Source: an uncultured Syntrophobacteraceae bacterium
GTDB lineage: Bacteria > Desulfobacterota > Syntrophobacteria > Syntrophobacterales > Syntrophobacteraceae
NCBI GenBank assembly: GCA_937889795.1
Contig: CALBZH010000402.1
Coordinates: forward strand, 1-12,776
Length of the DNA stretch: 12,776 nucleotides
Direction: 5' to 3'
Shown: in pieces, positions 1 to 6,543 of the stretch
Position numbering within the stretch: the first letter of the stretch is position 1
Layout: every line of letters starts with the position of its first letter
Translations under genes and position numbers: made by a program
The notes under the pieces: generated by a model
What the model was told of the DNA's origin: nothing
Databases searched by the model: none
The model's input: the letters and a program-made list of their open reading frames with translations, nothing else

Positions 1-330
1 CTCTTGATTCTGGCCATTGCGCTGATCGTGGTCGGGCCAAGCAAATTGCCCGACGTAGCGCGAGCAATCGGTAGGGGCTACGCGGAGTTCAGAAGGGCGA
101 TGGATGAGCTCAAGCAGACCATCGAGCAAGACGAGACTGTCAGGGAGATTAAGGCGGAATTTCAGTCTGCCCAGAATCAAACCCTATACAGCAACGTCAT
201 GTCCCAATTGAGCTCCACGACGCAATCCACCAACTCATCGGGCGAGGAAACGGCCCCCGCTGCTGATACCTCCATTTCCCAGGATGATAATAAGATGGTC
301 GTCGAGCACGAAAGCCAGACCAAGACCTGA
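1..330 (+). CDS. tatB: Sec-independent translocase TatB (TatA/B family), 5' truncated
   Basis: This is the C-terminal part of a TatA/B-family subunit of the twin-arginine translocase, which exports folded proteins across the inner membrane. The reading frame is open from base 1, so the true start lies left of the window. The visible protein opens with the end of a hydrophobic helix ([12 protein letters not shown]). The family hinge VGPSKLP follows, then an amphipathic helix (about [20 protein letters not shown]). The tail is acidic, rich in Ser and Thr, and probably disordered. The VGP hinge with Arg and Glu in the amphipathic helix favours TatB over TatA, whose hinge is usually FGxxKLP. In this group the two can be hard to separate, so TatA/E is the alternative name. 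tatC follows 117 bases downstream on the same strand, which supports a tat operon. TGA stop at 328-330. Confidence 0.87.
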   Translation, partial: LLILAIALIVVGPSKLPDVARAIGRGYAEFRRAMDELKQTIEQDETVREIKAEFQSAQNQTLYSNVMSQLSSTTQSTNSSGEETAPAADTSISQDDNKMVVEHESQTKT

Positions 331-390
331 TTTGGGAAGTCTTTCCATGCTCCCTCGAAGATGATCGCACCTTTCCACGGAGAACACTCG

Positions 391-409
391 CGAGCCTGAA
401 AAGGCCTCG
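391..409 (+). other. Hairpin with GAAA tetraloop between tatB and tatC
   Basis: The arms CGAGCCT (391-397) and AGG-C-CTCG (402-409) pair as a seven base-pair stem with one bulged C (405), closed by a GAAA (GNRA-type) loop at 398-401. No T run follows, so it does not look like an intrinsic terminator. It could be an mRNA processing or stability element in the tat transcript. The pairing is read directly; any role is inference. Confidence 0.4.
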
Positions 410-447
410 GGAAATACTCAGCATGCCAGTGGAGTGAACGGACCACC

Positions 448-1224
448 ATGTCAAACGACGACAAAATGCCCTTCATGCAGCACCTGGAGGAGCTCCGCAA
501 ACGGCTGATCACAAGCGCCGTCGCCATTGGAATCGGGTTCCTCGTCAGCTATTCCTTCAAAGAGAAGCTCTTTGAAATACTTATGCAGCCCTGGATCAAG
601 GCAATGCCGAAGGGACACGAAGCAAAGCTCATCTACACGGCGCCCCATGAAGCGTTCTTCACTTACATGAAGGTTTCGTTGATTGCAGGGACGGGCCTAG
701 CTGTTCCGATCATTCTTTACCAAGTGTGGCGATTCATTGCTCCCGGGCTTTATGAAAATGAAAAACGATACCTGCTTCCTATTGTCTTCTTTTCGTCCGT
801 CTTTTTCCTCGGGGGTGCACTGTTCGGGTACTTTCTTGTCTTTCCGGTAGGGTTTCAATTCTTCGCTTCCTTCGCCAGTGATTTTATTACTCCCATGGTT
901 AGCACCAAGGAGTTCCTGACGTTTTCGGTCCGGCTTCTACTGGCCTTCGGCTTTGTCTTCGAGCTCCCCATCTTTGCTTTCTTCCTGGCTCGCTTGGGGC
1001 TCATCAGCGCTCAGTTTCTCAGGCGTCAAAGGAAGTTCTCCATTGTCATCATCTTCATTATCGCTGGACTATTGACACCGGGCCCCGACGTGTTTTCTCA
1101 GCTCCTGATGGCCGGCCCCTTGCTGGTTCTCTACGAGCTGAGTGTTTTGATCTGCCACATGTTCGGCAAGAAGAAGCCAGAGGAAGAGCTTGAAGCGGCC
1201 AATCTGCCCCAAGGTACCAAATAG
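448..1224 (+). CDS. tatC: Twin-arginine translocase subunit TatC
   Basis: TatC is the polytopic inner-membrane receptor that binds twin-arginine signal peptides and, with TatB, forms the substrate-recognition complex. The 258-residue length is normal for the family. The N-terminal cytoplasmic motif HLEELRKR is at residues 12-19. Six hydrophobic segments lie near residues 20-37, 75-95, 108-132, 158-180, 198-210 and 214-237. The first cytoplasmic loop carries GLYENEKRY (100-108), with Glu105 matching the Glu103 of E. coli that contacts the signal peptide. TPGPDVFSQ (210-218) supplies the conserved Asp (Asp214) before the last membrane segment. The tail after residue 240 is charged (KKKPEEELEA). 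The ATG start is preceded by GGAG at 431-434, a rather long 13-base spacing. It follows tatB and probably shares its transcript. Confidence 0.96.
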   Translation: MSNDDKMPFMQHLEELRKRLITSAVAIGIGFLVSYSFKEKLFEILMQPWIKAMPKGHEAKLIYTAPHEAFFTYMKVSLIAGTGLAVPIILYQVWRFIAPGLYENEKRYLLPIVFFSSVFFLGGALFGYFLVFPVGFQFFASFASDFITPMVSTKEFLTFSVRLLLAFGFVFELPIFAFFLARLGLISAQFLRRQRKFSIVIIFIIAGLLTPGPDVFSQLLMAGPLLVLYELSVLICHMFGKKKPEEELEAANLPQGTK

Positions 1225-1275
1225 CCGGACACTTCACTCACGTTGAGCAATCATTGAAAAGAGGAAGCGACGTCA

Positions 1276-1935
1276 ATGCAGAAGATGATTCTGGTCCTGG
1301 CCACGCGAAACCAGGGCAAGACGAAGGAAATCCGGAAATTTATGGAAGATTATCCTGTTGAGATCAGGGATCTGAACGATTTTGGGCCGATTCCGGAAGT
1401 AGTCGAAGATGGTAAGACCTTTGAAGAGAATGCCTACAAGAAGGCTCACTTTACCGCAAAGATTCTAGGATTGCCCGCCCTGGCGGACGACTCCGGCTTG
1501 GAAGTGGATGCGCTCGACGGTGAGCCGGGGGTTCTCTCGGCCCGATATGCCGGTCCCCAAGCCTCCGACGATGAAAACAACGCCAAGCTGTTGTCCAGGC
1601 TCAACGGTGTCCGCAACCGAACCGCTCGATTCCGTTGCAACCTCTCGCTAGCCGTCCCGAGTGGACCAGCACTCACCTACGAAGCGACGTGTGACGGGCT
1701 GATCACGGAGCAGCCCCGGGGCACGAACGGCTTTGGCTACGACCCCCTTTTCTACTACCCCGAACGGGGAAAGACCTTCGGTGAGATGACATTGGCGGAA
1801 AAGTCGGAGGTTAGCCATCGAGGCAAGGCATTTCTGGAGCTAAAGCAGGAGATGGAGAAGGTTTTGAAATGGCTGGAGAAACGGTTAGAAGAGGAAAGCC
1901 TCATGCGCGGCAGGCATGAATGCCTTGGCCATTAA
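1276..1935 (+). CDS. rdgB: XTP/dITP pyrophosphatase (RdgB/HAM1 family)
   Basis: RdgB/HAM1 enzymes hydrolyse non-canonical purine triphosphates (dITP, XTP, ITP) to the monophosphate and pyrophosphate, which keeps deaminated bases out of DNA and RNA. All family motifs are visible. The N-terminal ATRNQGKTKEI (residues 9-19) is the SxNxGKxxE-type triphosphate loop. LADDSGLEVDALDG (69-82) contains the catalytic Asp71/Asp72 pair. GTNGFGYDPLFYYPERGKTFGEM (149-171) and SEVSHRGKAF (177-186) form the rest of the substrate site. At 219 residues it is about 20 longer than E. coli RdgB, and the extra part is a charged helix-like C-terminus. The ATG at 1276 has GAGGAAG at 1261-1267 eight bases upstream; the in-frame ATG at 1285 is less well placed. 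It lies 51 bases after tatC, and its 3' end converges with the minus-strand scaffold gene across a 21-base gap. Confidence 0.95.
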   Translation: MQKMILVLATRNQGKTKEIRKFMEDYPVEIRDLNDFGPIPEVVEDGKTFEENAYKKAHFTAKILGLPALADDSGLEVDALDGEPGVLSARYAGPQASDDENNAKLLSRLNGVRNRTARFRCNLSLAVPSGPALTYEATCDGLITEQPRGTNGFGYDPLFYYPERGKTFGEMTLAEKSEVSHRGKAFLELKQEMEKVLKWLEKRLEEESLMRGRHECLGH

Positions 1936-1956
1936 TGCACAAACCAAACTCAAGGA

Positions 1957-2376
1957 TCAGCGGTAGAATTTTTTCCAGGGGTTTCGAGCATTCTCTTGGA
2001 CATTGAGCAGAGCAGCACGGAGGCCTGCAACGGCCAAGTCGGCACAGTGCTTTTCATGCTCCGGCAGTGTCTCCAGGTAGTCAAGCACCTCAGTGGGGCT
2101 GATCTCCCAGGCCTCACTGAGCGTTCTTCCCTCGGCCAAATGGACGACGGTGCTGGCACAGGCAAGCGAGTACAAGCATCCATTGGTCTCGAACGCAGCC
2201 GAATCCAGATGCCCATCACGAACCGTGAGGAATATCTCGACTGTGTCCCCGCACGGGCGGGTCACCTTTCCGTATCCATCGGGACATCGCAAGCGCTCCC
2301 GCTTCCCTCCCCGGAATACCATTTCAAGGAACCGAACGGAATGATTCTGCCAACGCTCAACATTCGATTGATCCAT
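1957..2376 (-). CDS. IscU/NifU-N-like iron-sulfur cluster assembly scaffold protein
   Basis: The 139-residue protein matches the IscU/NifU N-terminal scaffold fold, on which Fe-S clusters are built from cysteine-derived sulfur before transfer to apoproteins. The three ligand cysteines are in their expected settings: PCGDTVEIF (Cys42, with Asp44 matching the conserved Asp of IscU), ETNGCLYS (Cys67) and EKHCADLA (Cys111, after His110). Two further cysteines, Cys31 and Cys73, are not among the canonical ligands. The sequence diverges from housekeeping IscU and resembles the short stand-alone scaffolds I associate with anaerobic Desulfobacterota. The canonical LPPVK chaperone-binding loop of IscU appears here as LPEHEK (104-109). 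The start ATG (plus-strand 2374-2376) is preceded by AAGGCGGGG. No cysteine desulfurase or chaperone gene is adjacent, and it is the only minus-strand gene in the window. The family is clear; the client proteins are unknown. Confidence 0.88.
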   Translation of the reverse strand: MDQSNVERWQNHSVRFLEMVFRGGKRERLRCPDGYGKVTRPCGDTVEIFLTVRDGHLDSAAFETNGCLYSLACASTVVHLAEGRTLSEAWEISPTEVLDYLETLPEHEKHCADLAVAGLRAALLNVQENARNPWKKFYR

Positions 2377-2589
2377 TTCCCCGCCTTATCTCGCAATAAA
2401 AGACGCATGCAGCCCGAGCATTCTCTGTCATTCGTGGATAAACACAAGCATGCATCACACGACGTCACCCGTGACGCCAGACTCCAATCGGTTGATCGGG
2501 TGCTGCCCACGTCCGAGCAGCCAAACCAGCTCATTCTCAGTTTATCGCAATAACGAGCCCATGAGAATTCTTAAAGCTCGATTCATGTC

Positions 2590-2611
2590 CTCGGGGGAGA
2601 ATCCCCCTGAG
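2590..2611 (+). other. GC-rich hairpin in the intergenic region
   Basis: CTC-GGGGGA (2590-2598) pairs with TCCCCC-T-GAG (2602-2611). This gives a nine base-pair stem with one bulged T (2608) and a GAA loop. It lies just upstream of the second hairpin. No T run follows on either strand. It may be part of a structured leader or small RNA, or a protein-binding inverted repeat. Structure is seen; function is unknown. Confidence 0.45.
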
Positions 2612-2631
2612 CATAGGAACTTGCAAGCGCA

Positions 2632-2657
2632 TTGCACTTGCAGGGAAGCAAGTGTAA
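2632..2657 (+). other. Ten base-pair hairpin in the intergenic region
   Basis: TTGCACTTGC (2632-2641) pairs with GCAAGTGTAA (2648-2657) around an AGGGAA loop, with a single G-U pair. On the plus-strand RNA this is a stable stem. On the opposite strand that pair becomes A-C, so a plus-strand transcript fits slightly better. The sequence just before it (2620-2627) is a CTTGCAAG palindrome sharing the CTTGC core. It could be an operator-like cluster or a structured RNA. An AT-rich stretch follows but no T run, so a simple terminator is unlikely. Confidence 0.5.
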
Positions 2658-2943
2658 ATTATTGATTAGGTCCAGGATGCTGGCTTTGTTGTGCGGTCCC
2701 AGCCTTGAGCAGCCATTCGTCCGAGGCAGCCTCGCGACGCCAGAAGGTCTTGTGCCACGAGTGAATGGGGAGCCGGCGTCACCGCCTTGGTCGTAGAGTC
2801 GTATCAGTTGCTTGACCTGATTGAAGAACAAGTGCACTGTGAAAAGCAAGCGACAAAGTGGAGTCTTTTGGTGTAGACACTGGATCAGCGCGCACTGTGC
2901 TGACCATGGAATGTCGAACCGCCTCATCGTTCAAGGAGATGAT

Positions 2944-3405
2944 ATGGAAAGCGGGCAACAACCGAGGGGACAAAATACAATTCTCCCAAGAGTGTTCGTA
3001 ACGGTCTGCTTCGGGATCCTTGTGCTCCTGGTCGTTTCTTGCTCCTCGACTGCCATGAGACGGGCAAACGAGGATTCGTTCAATTTGGTTGTCGAGAATT
3101 TTCATAACGCCGTTCGCTGGGGAGACTATCAAACGGCCGCCACATTTGTCGGACCGACGATGCAGGAGGATTTTTGGAGAATCAGCGACGCCCTGCAGAA
3201 ACGAGTCTCCATCATGGAGTGTCAAGTCAAGCGATCATCCTTTGACCCAATCAGGAAAACCGGCGAGGTAGCTCTGTTTGTGCGCTATTACGCCAAGGAC
3301 AAGCCGGAGGTGATCACGAGCATGATTCACGAGCGCTGGAAATTCTTTGAAAAGGAAAAGATGTGGTACTTGGTCTCACACGACCTCAACGCCTTGGAGA
3401 ACTGA
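2944..3405 (+). CDS. Small lipoprotein of unknown function, possibly NTF2-like
   Basis: I do not recognise a named family. The 153-residue product has a charged N-terminus, a hydrophobic stretch (about residues 15-31) and the lipobox LVVSC with Cys33 as the predicted lipidated residue. It is probably a membrane-anchored lipoprotein facing the periplasm. The mature part of about 120 residues starts with a helix-like segment (SFNLVVENFHNAVRWGDY). It ends in strand-like pieces with paired aromatic residues (HERWKFFEKEKMWYLVSHDL). That pattern recalls NTF2/SnoaL-like folds used for small-ligand or protein binding, which is an inference from shape only. The frame stays open upstream to 2821, but the ATG at 2944 has AAGGAG (2933-2938) five bases ahead, and only this start puts the signal sequence at the N-terminus. 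It lies upstream of ftsH in the same direction, with a probable terminator and promoter between them. Confidence 0.8.
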   Translation: MESGQQPRGQNTILPRVFVTVCFGILVLLVVSCSSTAMRRANEDSFNLVVENFHNAVRWGDYQTAATFVGPTMQEDFWRISDALQKRVSIMECQVKRSSFDPIRKTGEVALFVRYYAKDKPEVITSMIHERWKFFEKEKMWYLVSHDLNALEN

Positions 3406-3452
3406 GGCTCATATTTAATTTTGCCCGTGCATCCTCTCCTCCCAGCGAAGCC

Positions 3453-3481
3453 TTTGGTCCTTTTCGGTCAAATGGGTTTTT
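3453..3481 (+). terminator. Possible weak intrinsic terminator after the lipoprotein gene
   Basis: TTTGGTC (3453-3459) can pair with GGTCAAA (3466-3472) as a seven base-pair stem with two wobble pairs. TGGG and a run of five T (3477-3481) follow. The stem is AT-rich and weak, so termination may be partial. It is the only stem with a following T run that I noticed in the window. Confidence 0.35.
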
Positions 3482-3489
3482 GATATAAA
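3481..3489 (+). promoter_or_regulatory. Candidate extended -10 promoter upstream of ftsH
   Basis: TGATATAAA reads as an extended -10 element (TG, one base, then TATAAA, five of six matches to TATAAT). There is no good -35 at 17-18 bases, which extended -10 promoters can tolerate. Transcription would start near 3496, leaving a leader of about 135 bases before the preferred ftsH start. It sits directly after the T run of the possible terminator, as expected at a boundary between transcription units. CTTGAA at 3513-3518 followed by a CAT core 16 bases later is a much weaker heat-shock-type alternative. Confidence 0.4.
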
Positions 3490-3581
3490 TCGTGTCTGTT
3501 TGGAGCGACTATCTTGAATTTTTCTTTGAGTCTGCGTTCATGACTCCGACCAAACCGTTCAGCGAGAAGCAGGCAGGATTG

Positions 3582-3599
3582 CCCCGCGTCAAAGCGGGG
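3582..3599 (+). promoter_or_regulatory. GC-rich hairpin in the ftsH leader
   Basis: CCCCGC (3582-3587) pairs perfectly with GCGGGG (3594-3599) around a GTCAAA loop. It ends 32 bases before the preferred TTG start and does not cover the Shine-Dalgarno sequence at 3619-3623. It could stabilise the leader or take part in regulation. It also makes translation from the ATG at 3617 less likely, because the only purine-rich stretch near that start is inside this stem. Confidence 0.4.
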
Positions 3600-3631
3600 A
3601 TATCAGTTTCACGACGATGGAGGCATGTCCA

Positions 3632-5533
3632 TTGAGTCCGTTTTATAAGAACCTGGCACTGTGGTTGATCATCAGCCTTATGGTGATCCTGCTTTTCCAC
3701 ATGTTCCACCAACCTCAGCAAACGAGCAACGAAATCACGTACAGCGAGTTCCTGACCTCGGTTGCGAAGGGAGATGTCACTCGAGTGACCATTCAAGGGG
3801 ATCGGGTGCAAGGAACGTATGGGGACCAGAAGCAGTTCCGCACGTTTGCGCCTCGAGACGCCGACTTGATCCGCACCCTGCGCGAGCATAACGTCGTCAT
3901 TCAAGTCAAGCCCGAAGAGGAGTCTCCCTGGTATACGACCGCGCTCATCAGCTGGTTCCCCATGCTCCTGCTCATAGGGGTCTGGATATTTTTCATGCGT
4001 CAGATGCAAATGGGCGGCGGGAAAGCGATGAGCTTTGGAAAGAGCCGGGCACGGCTTCTCAACGAGAGCTCCAAGAAGATCCTTTTCGAAGACGTTGCGG
4101 GCGTTGATGAGGCCAAGGAAGAGCTTCAGGAAATCGTTGAATTTCTCAAAGATCCCAGGAAATTCACGCGGCTCGGGGGGCGTATCCCCAAAGGCGTGCT
4201 GCTGGTGGGAGCCCCCGGCACGGGAAAGACGCTTTTGGCACGCGCTATTGCCGGAGAAGCCGGCGTCCCTTTCTTTTCTATCAGCGGTTCGGATTTCGTG
4301 GAAATGTTCGTCGGTGTCGGGGCTTCGCGGGTCCGTGACCTTTTCATGCAAGGGAAGAAGAACGCTCCCTGCATCATCTTCATCGACGAAATCGATGCCG
4401 TCGGCCGCCACCGTGGTGCCGGTCTCGGAGGCGGACACGACGAGCGCGAGCAGACCCTCAATCAGCTTCTCGTGGAGATGGACGGATTCGAATCCAACGA
4501 GGGTGTCATCCTCATTGCCGCCACCAATCGCCCCGACGTATTGGATCCCGCGTTGCTTCGGCCGGGACGATTCGACCGACAGGTCGTGGTCCCCGTACCC
4601 GATATCCGAGGACGTGAAGGGATCTTGAAGGTTCACCTACGCAAGAAGCCTTTGGCGCCCGACGTCGAAACGCGAACCTTGGCGAAGGGAACTCCCGGGT
4701 TCTCAGGAGCCGACCTTGAAAATCTCGTTAATGAGGCGGCTCTACTTGCAGCACGAAAGGATAAGGATCTCATCGATATGGCGGATTTCGAATCCGCAAA
4801 GGACAAGGTCATGATGGGCCTTGAGCGCAAGAGCATGATCCTCAGTGAGGAGGAAAAGCGGAGTACGGCGTTCCACGAGGCGGGACATGCGTTGGTGGCG
4901 CGTGTTCTTCCCAACGCCGACCCTCTTCATAAAGTAACCATCATCCCGCGAGGACGCGCATTGGGCCTTACCATGCAGCTCCCTCAGGATGACCGCCACA
5001 CGGCCTCGAAGGATTTTCTGAAGGACCAGATTGCGATCTTCATGGGAGGACGCGTCGCAGAAGAAATCATTTTCGCCCAGCAGACGACGGGAGCTTCGGA
5101 CGATATCAAGCGAGCCTCGCAAATCGCCCGCAGGATGGTTTGCGAATGGGGAATGAGCGACCGGCTTGGCCCCTTGAGCTTCGGACATCGGGAAGAGCAG
5201 GTGTTTTTGGGGCGCGACATCACTCAGAATCGCGACTACAGCGAAGCAACCGCGATCAATATCGACGAGGAAGTCCGTAGAATCGTGGAAGAGAACTACC
5301 AGCGCGCAAAGGACATTCTCACTGAGCACGAGCCCATCCTGACAGGCATTGCTCATGCCCTGTTGGAAAGAGAGACTCTCGAACTGCGCGACGTGGATCA
5401 GATCATCCAGCAGATCAAGCCCGAGCTCATGGCCGTCATTGGCGCGGGAGACCAAACCAAGCCGGGGCCTCAGGACGTTGAAGCAGAAGCCACGGAGCCA
5501 CAGACCGCCAGCCCAGAGCCAGAGGAAGCCTGA
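3632..5533 (+). CDS. ftsH: ATP-dependent zinc metalloprotease FtsH
   Basis: FtsH is a hexameric inner-membrane AAA+ protease that extracts and degrades misassembled membrane proteins and regulators. In the 633-residue protein from the TTG start, membrane helices lie near residues 7-25 and 102-122, flanking a small periplasmic domain. The AAA domain has Walker A GAPGTGKT (193-200), the pore motif FVG (near 226), Walker B IIFIDEID (248-255) and the second region of homology with the arginine finger (298-317). The zinc site is HEAGH (415-419), with a third ligand expected in the TTGASDD segment (about 490). The tail is acidic and proline-rich. The longer frame begins with ATG at 3617 but lacks a ribosome site. 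TTG at 3632 has GGAGG (3619-3623) eight bases upstream and yields the familiar N-terminus [10 protein letters not shown] after the initiator Met. It heads the long plus-strand run; folP follows after 69 bases. Confidence 0.97.
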   Translation: MSPFYKNLALWLIISLMVILLFHMFHQPQQTSNEITYSEFLTSVAKGDVTRVTIQGDRVQGTYGDQKQFRTFAPRDADLIRTLREHNVVIQVKPEEESPWYTTALISWFPMLLLIGVWIFFMRQMQMGGGKAMSFGKSRARLLNESSKKILFEDVAGVDEAKEELQEIVEFLKDPRKFTRLGGRIPKGVLLVGAPGTGKTLLARAIAGEAGVPFFSISGSDFVEMFVGVGASRVRDLFMQGKKNAPCIIFIDEIDAVGRHRGAGLGGGHDEREQTLNQLLVEMDGFESNEGVILIAATNRPDVLDPALLRPGRFDRQVVVPVPDIRGREGILKVHLRKKPLAPDVETRTLAKGTPGFSGADLENLVNEAALLAARKDKDLIDMADFESAKDKVMMGLERKSMILSEEEKRSTAFHEAGHALVARVLPNADPLHKVTIIPRGRALGLTMQLPQDDRHTASKDFLKDQIAIFMGGRVAEEIIFAQQTTGASDDIKRASQIARRMVCEWGMSDRLGPLSFGHREEQVFLGRDITQNRDYSEATAINIDEEVRRIVEENYQRAKDILTEHEPILTGIAHALLERETLELRDVDQIIQQIKPELMAVIGAGDQTKPGPQDVEAEATEPQTASPEPEEA

Positions 5534-5602
5534 AGCACTGCGTTCAAAAGGTGACAGCCAGGACGGGTTCAAGATTCCATGCGAGAGTGAGTTTCAAATC
5601 CG

Positions 5603-6454
5603 ATGCACGCGAGGAGATGTTATACCCTGCGGTCCAGGTCCAGGACATTCACGCTCGGTGAGCGAACGCTGATCATGGGCATTGTCAATGTTACCCCCGA
5701 TTCTTTTTCGGATGGCGGGGCTTTTTTCGACAGCAACGACGCTCTCCGGCAGGCACGGAAGCTCATTGATGACGGAGCGGACCTGCTTGACATCGGCGGT
5801 GAATCCACGCGGCCCTTTTCGGAGCCCATAACCGCTGAGGAGGAGATGCGGCGCGTGCTCCCCCTGATCCGCGCCATACGGTCCTTTTCGGATATTCCCA
5901 TCTCCATCGATACCACCAAAGCGGAGGTGGCTCAATCGGCAGTGGATGCCGGAGCGGATATCATCAACGACATCAGCTCACTTCGGTTCGACCCTAGCAT
6001 GGTGCAGGTGGTAAGAGACAATCTTGTTCCGATCATTCTGATGCACATGCAGGGGACCCCCCGCACCATGCAGGAAGATCCTGCCTACGATTCACTGTTC
6101 TCTGAAATCCTGGCATTTCTCGAGGAGAGAATCCAGTTCGCTGTTGGGTCGGGCCTGCCCCGCGATCAGATCATTGTCGACCCGGGGATAGGGTTCGGGA
6201 AGACAGTCACTCACAATGCTCTCATTGTCCGCCATCTTGAGTTCTTGAATCTCCTGGACAGACCGGTCCTGTTTGGGGCATCGCGCAAGCGGTTCATTGG
6301 ATCCATTCTTGACCGCCCGGTCGAAGAGCGTGAGGTGGGAACAGCGGTTGTGAACGCTCTAGCCTTGGCCGGTGGCGCTCACATCATTCGCGTGCACGAC
6401 GTAGCCGTTCAGAGGCAGGTTGCACTCTTGTGCGATGCGGTAAGAGCTGCTTAG
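5603..6454 (+). CDS. folP: Dihydropteroate synthase
   Basis: Dihydropteroate synthase condenses 6-hydroxymethyl-dihydropterin pyrophosphate with p-aminobenzoate in folate synthesis and is the target of sulfonamides. The 283-residue protein shows the TIM-barrel motifs in order: MGIVNVTPDSFSDGG (25-39), DIGGESTRP (63-71), SIDTTKAEVAQ (101-111), INDISS (121-126), HMQGTPRTMQ (148-157), DPGIGFGK (193-200), FGASRKRFIG (224-233) and RVHDV (263-267). The MGIVNV and GASRKRFIG loops form the pterin and pABA site and look intact. The start is uncertain. The ATG at 5603 has no clear ribosome site, while GAGGAG (5611-5616) would suit an in-frame CTG at 5627. I keep the ATG because CTG starts are rare. It sits between ftsH and glmM, a conserved neighbourhood in many bacteria. 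Confidence 0.95.
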   Translation: MHARRCYTLRSRSRTFTLGERTLIMGIVNVTPDSFSDGGAFFDSNDALRQARKLIDDGADLLDIGGESTRPFSEPITAEEEMRRVLPLIRAIRSFSDIPISIDTTKAEVAQSAVDAGADIINDISSLRFDPSMVQVVRDNLVPIILMHMQGTPRTMQEDPAYDSLFSEILAFLEERIQFAVGSGLPRDQIIVDPGIGFGKTVTHNALIVRHLEFLNLLDRPVLFGASRKRFIGSILDRPVEEREVGTAVVNALALAGGAHIIRVHDVAVQRQVALLCDAVRAA

Positions 6455-6543
6455 CACAGAGGCACGCTTGCCGTCTTTCTTGAAGCTTTCGGGCCGGGGC
6501 GACGGAGCCCACGGCTTGAAGGTCCCGATTGAGGAGCTCTATC

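Larger units (their letters stand above)
2377..2943. other. Long intergenic region with hairpins, no confident gene
   Basis: This 567-base gap separates the minus-strand scaffold gene from the lipoprotein gene, so it should hold promoters for both. No frame here shows a recognisable full protein on either strand. It contains two strong hairpins (2590-2611 and 2632-2657), the palindrome CTTGCAAG at 2620-2627, and two copies of GCATGC (2405-2410 and 2448-2453) upstream of the scaffold gene. Around 2704-2760 a short plus-strand frame reads like the beginning of a corrinoid-protein-type domain and then runs into a stop, which may be a decayed gene. I could not pick a convincing sigma-70 promoter in either direction. 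Confidence 0.6.

Noticed and set aside
1912..1925. Inverted repeat AGGCAT-GA-ATGCCT at the end of rdgB as a bidirectional terminator
   Set aside because: The loop is too tight for the full stem, no T run follows on either strand, and it lies inside the rdgB coding sequence.
2583..2927. Minus-strand open frame of 114 codons in the intergenic region
   Set aside because: There is no recognisable domain and the composition looks random; it spans both hairpins and competes with a more protein-like plus-strand reading.
3654..3668. Sigma-54-like TGGCAC-N5-TTGA
   Set aside because: The essential GC of the -12 element is GA here, and the site lies inside the ftsH coding region.
3509..4636. Long minus-strand open frame of 375 codons opposite ftsH
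   Set aside because: It lies antisense to the highly conserved ftsH AAA domain and has no family motif; it is a shadow of the codon pattern on the plus strand.
5563..5585. GGGTTCAAGATTCC-like string resembling a tRNA T-arm
   Set aside because: The flanking bases cannot form the T stem and there is no acceptor or anticodon arm nearby.
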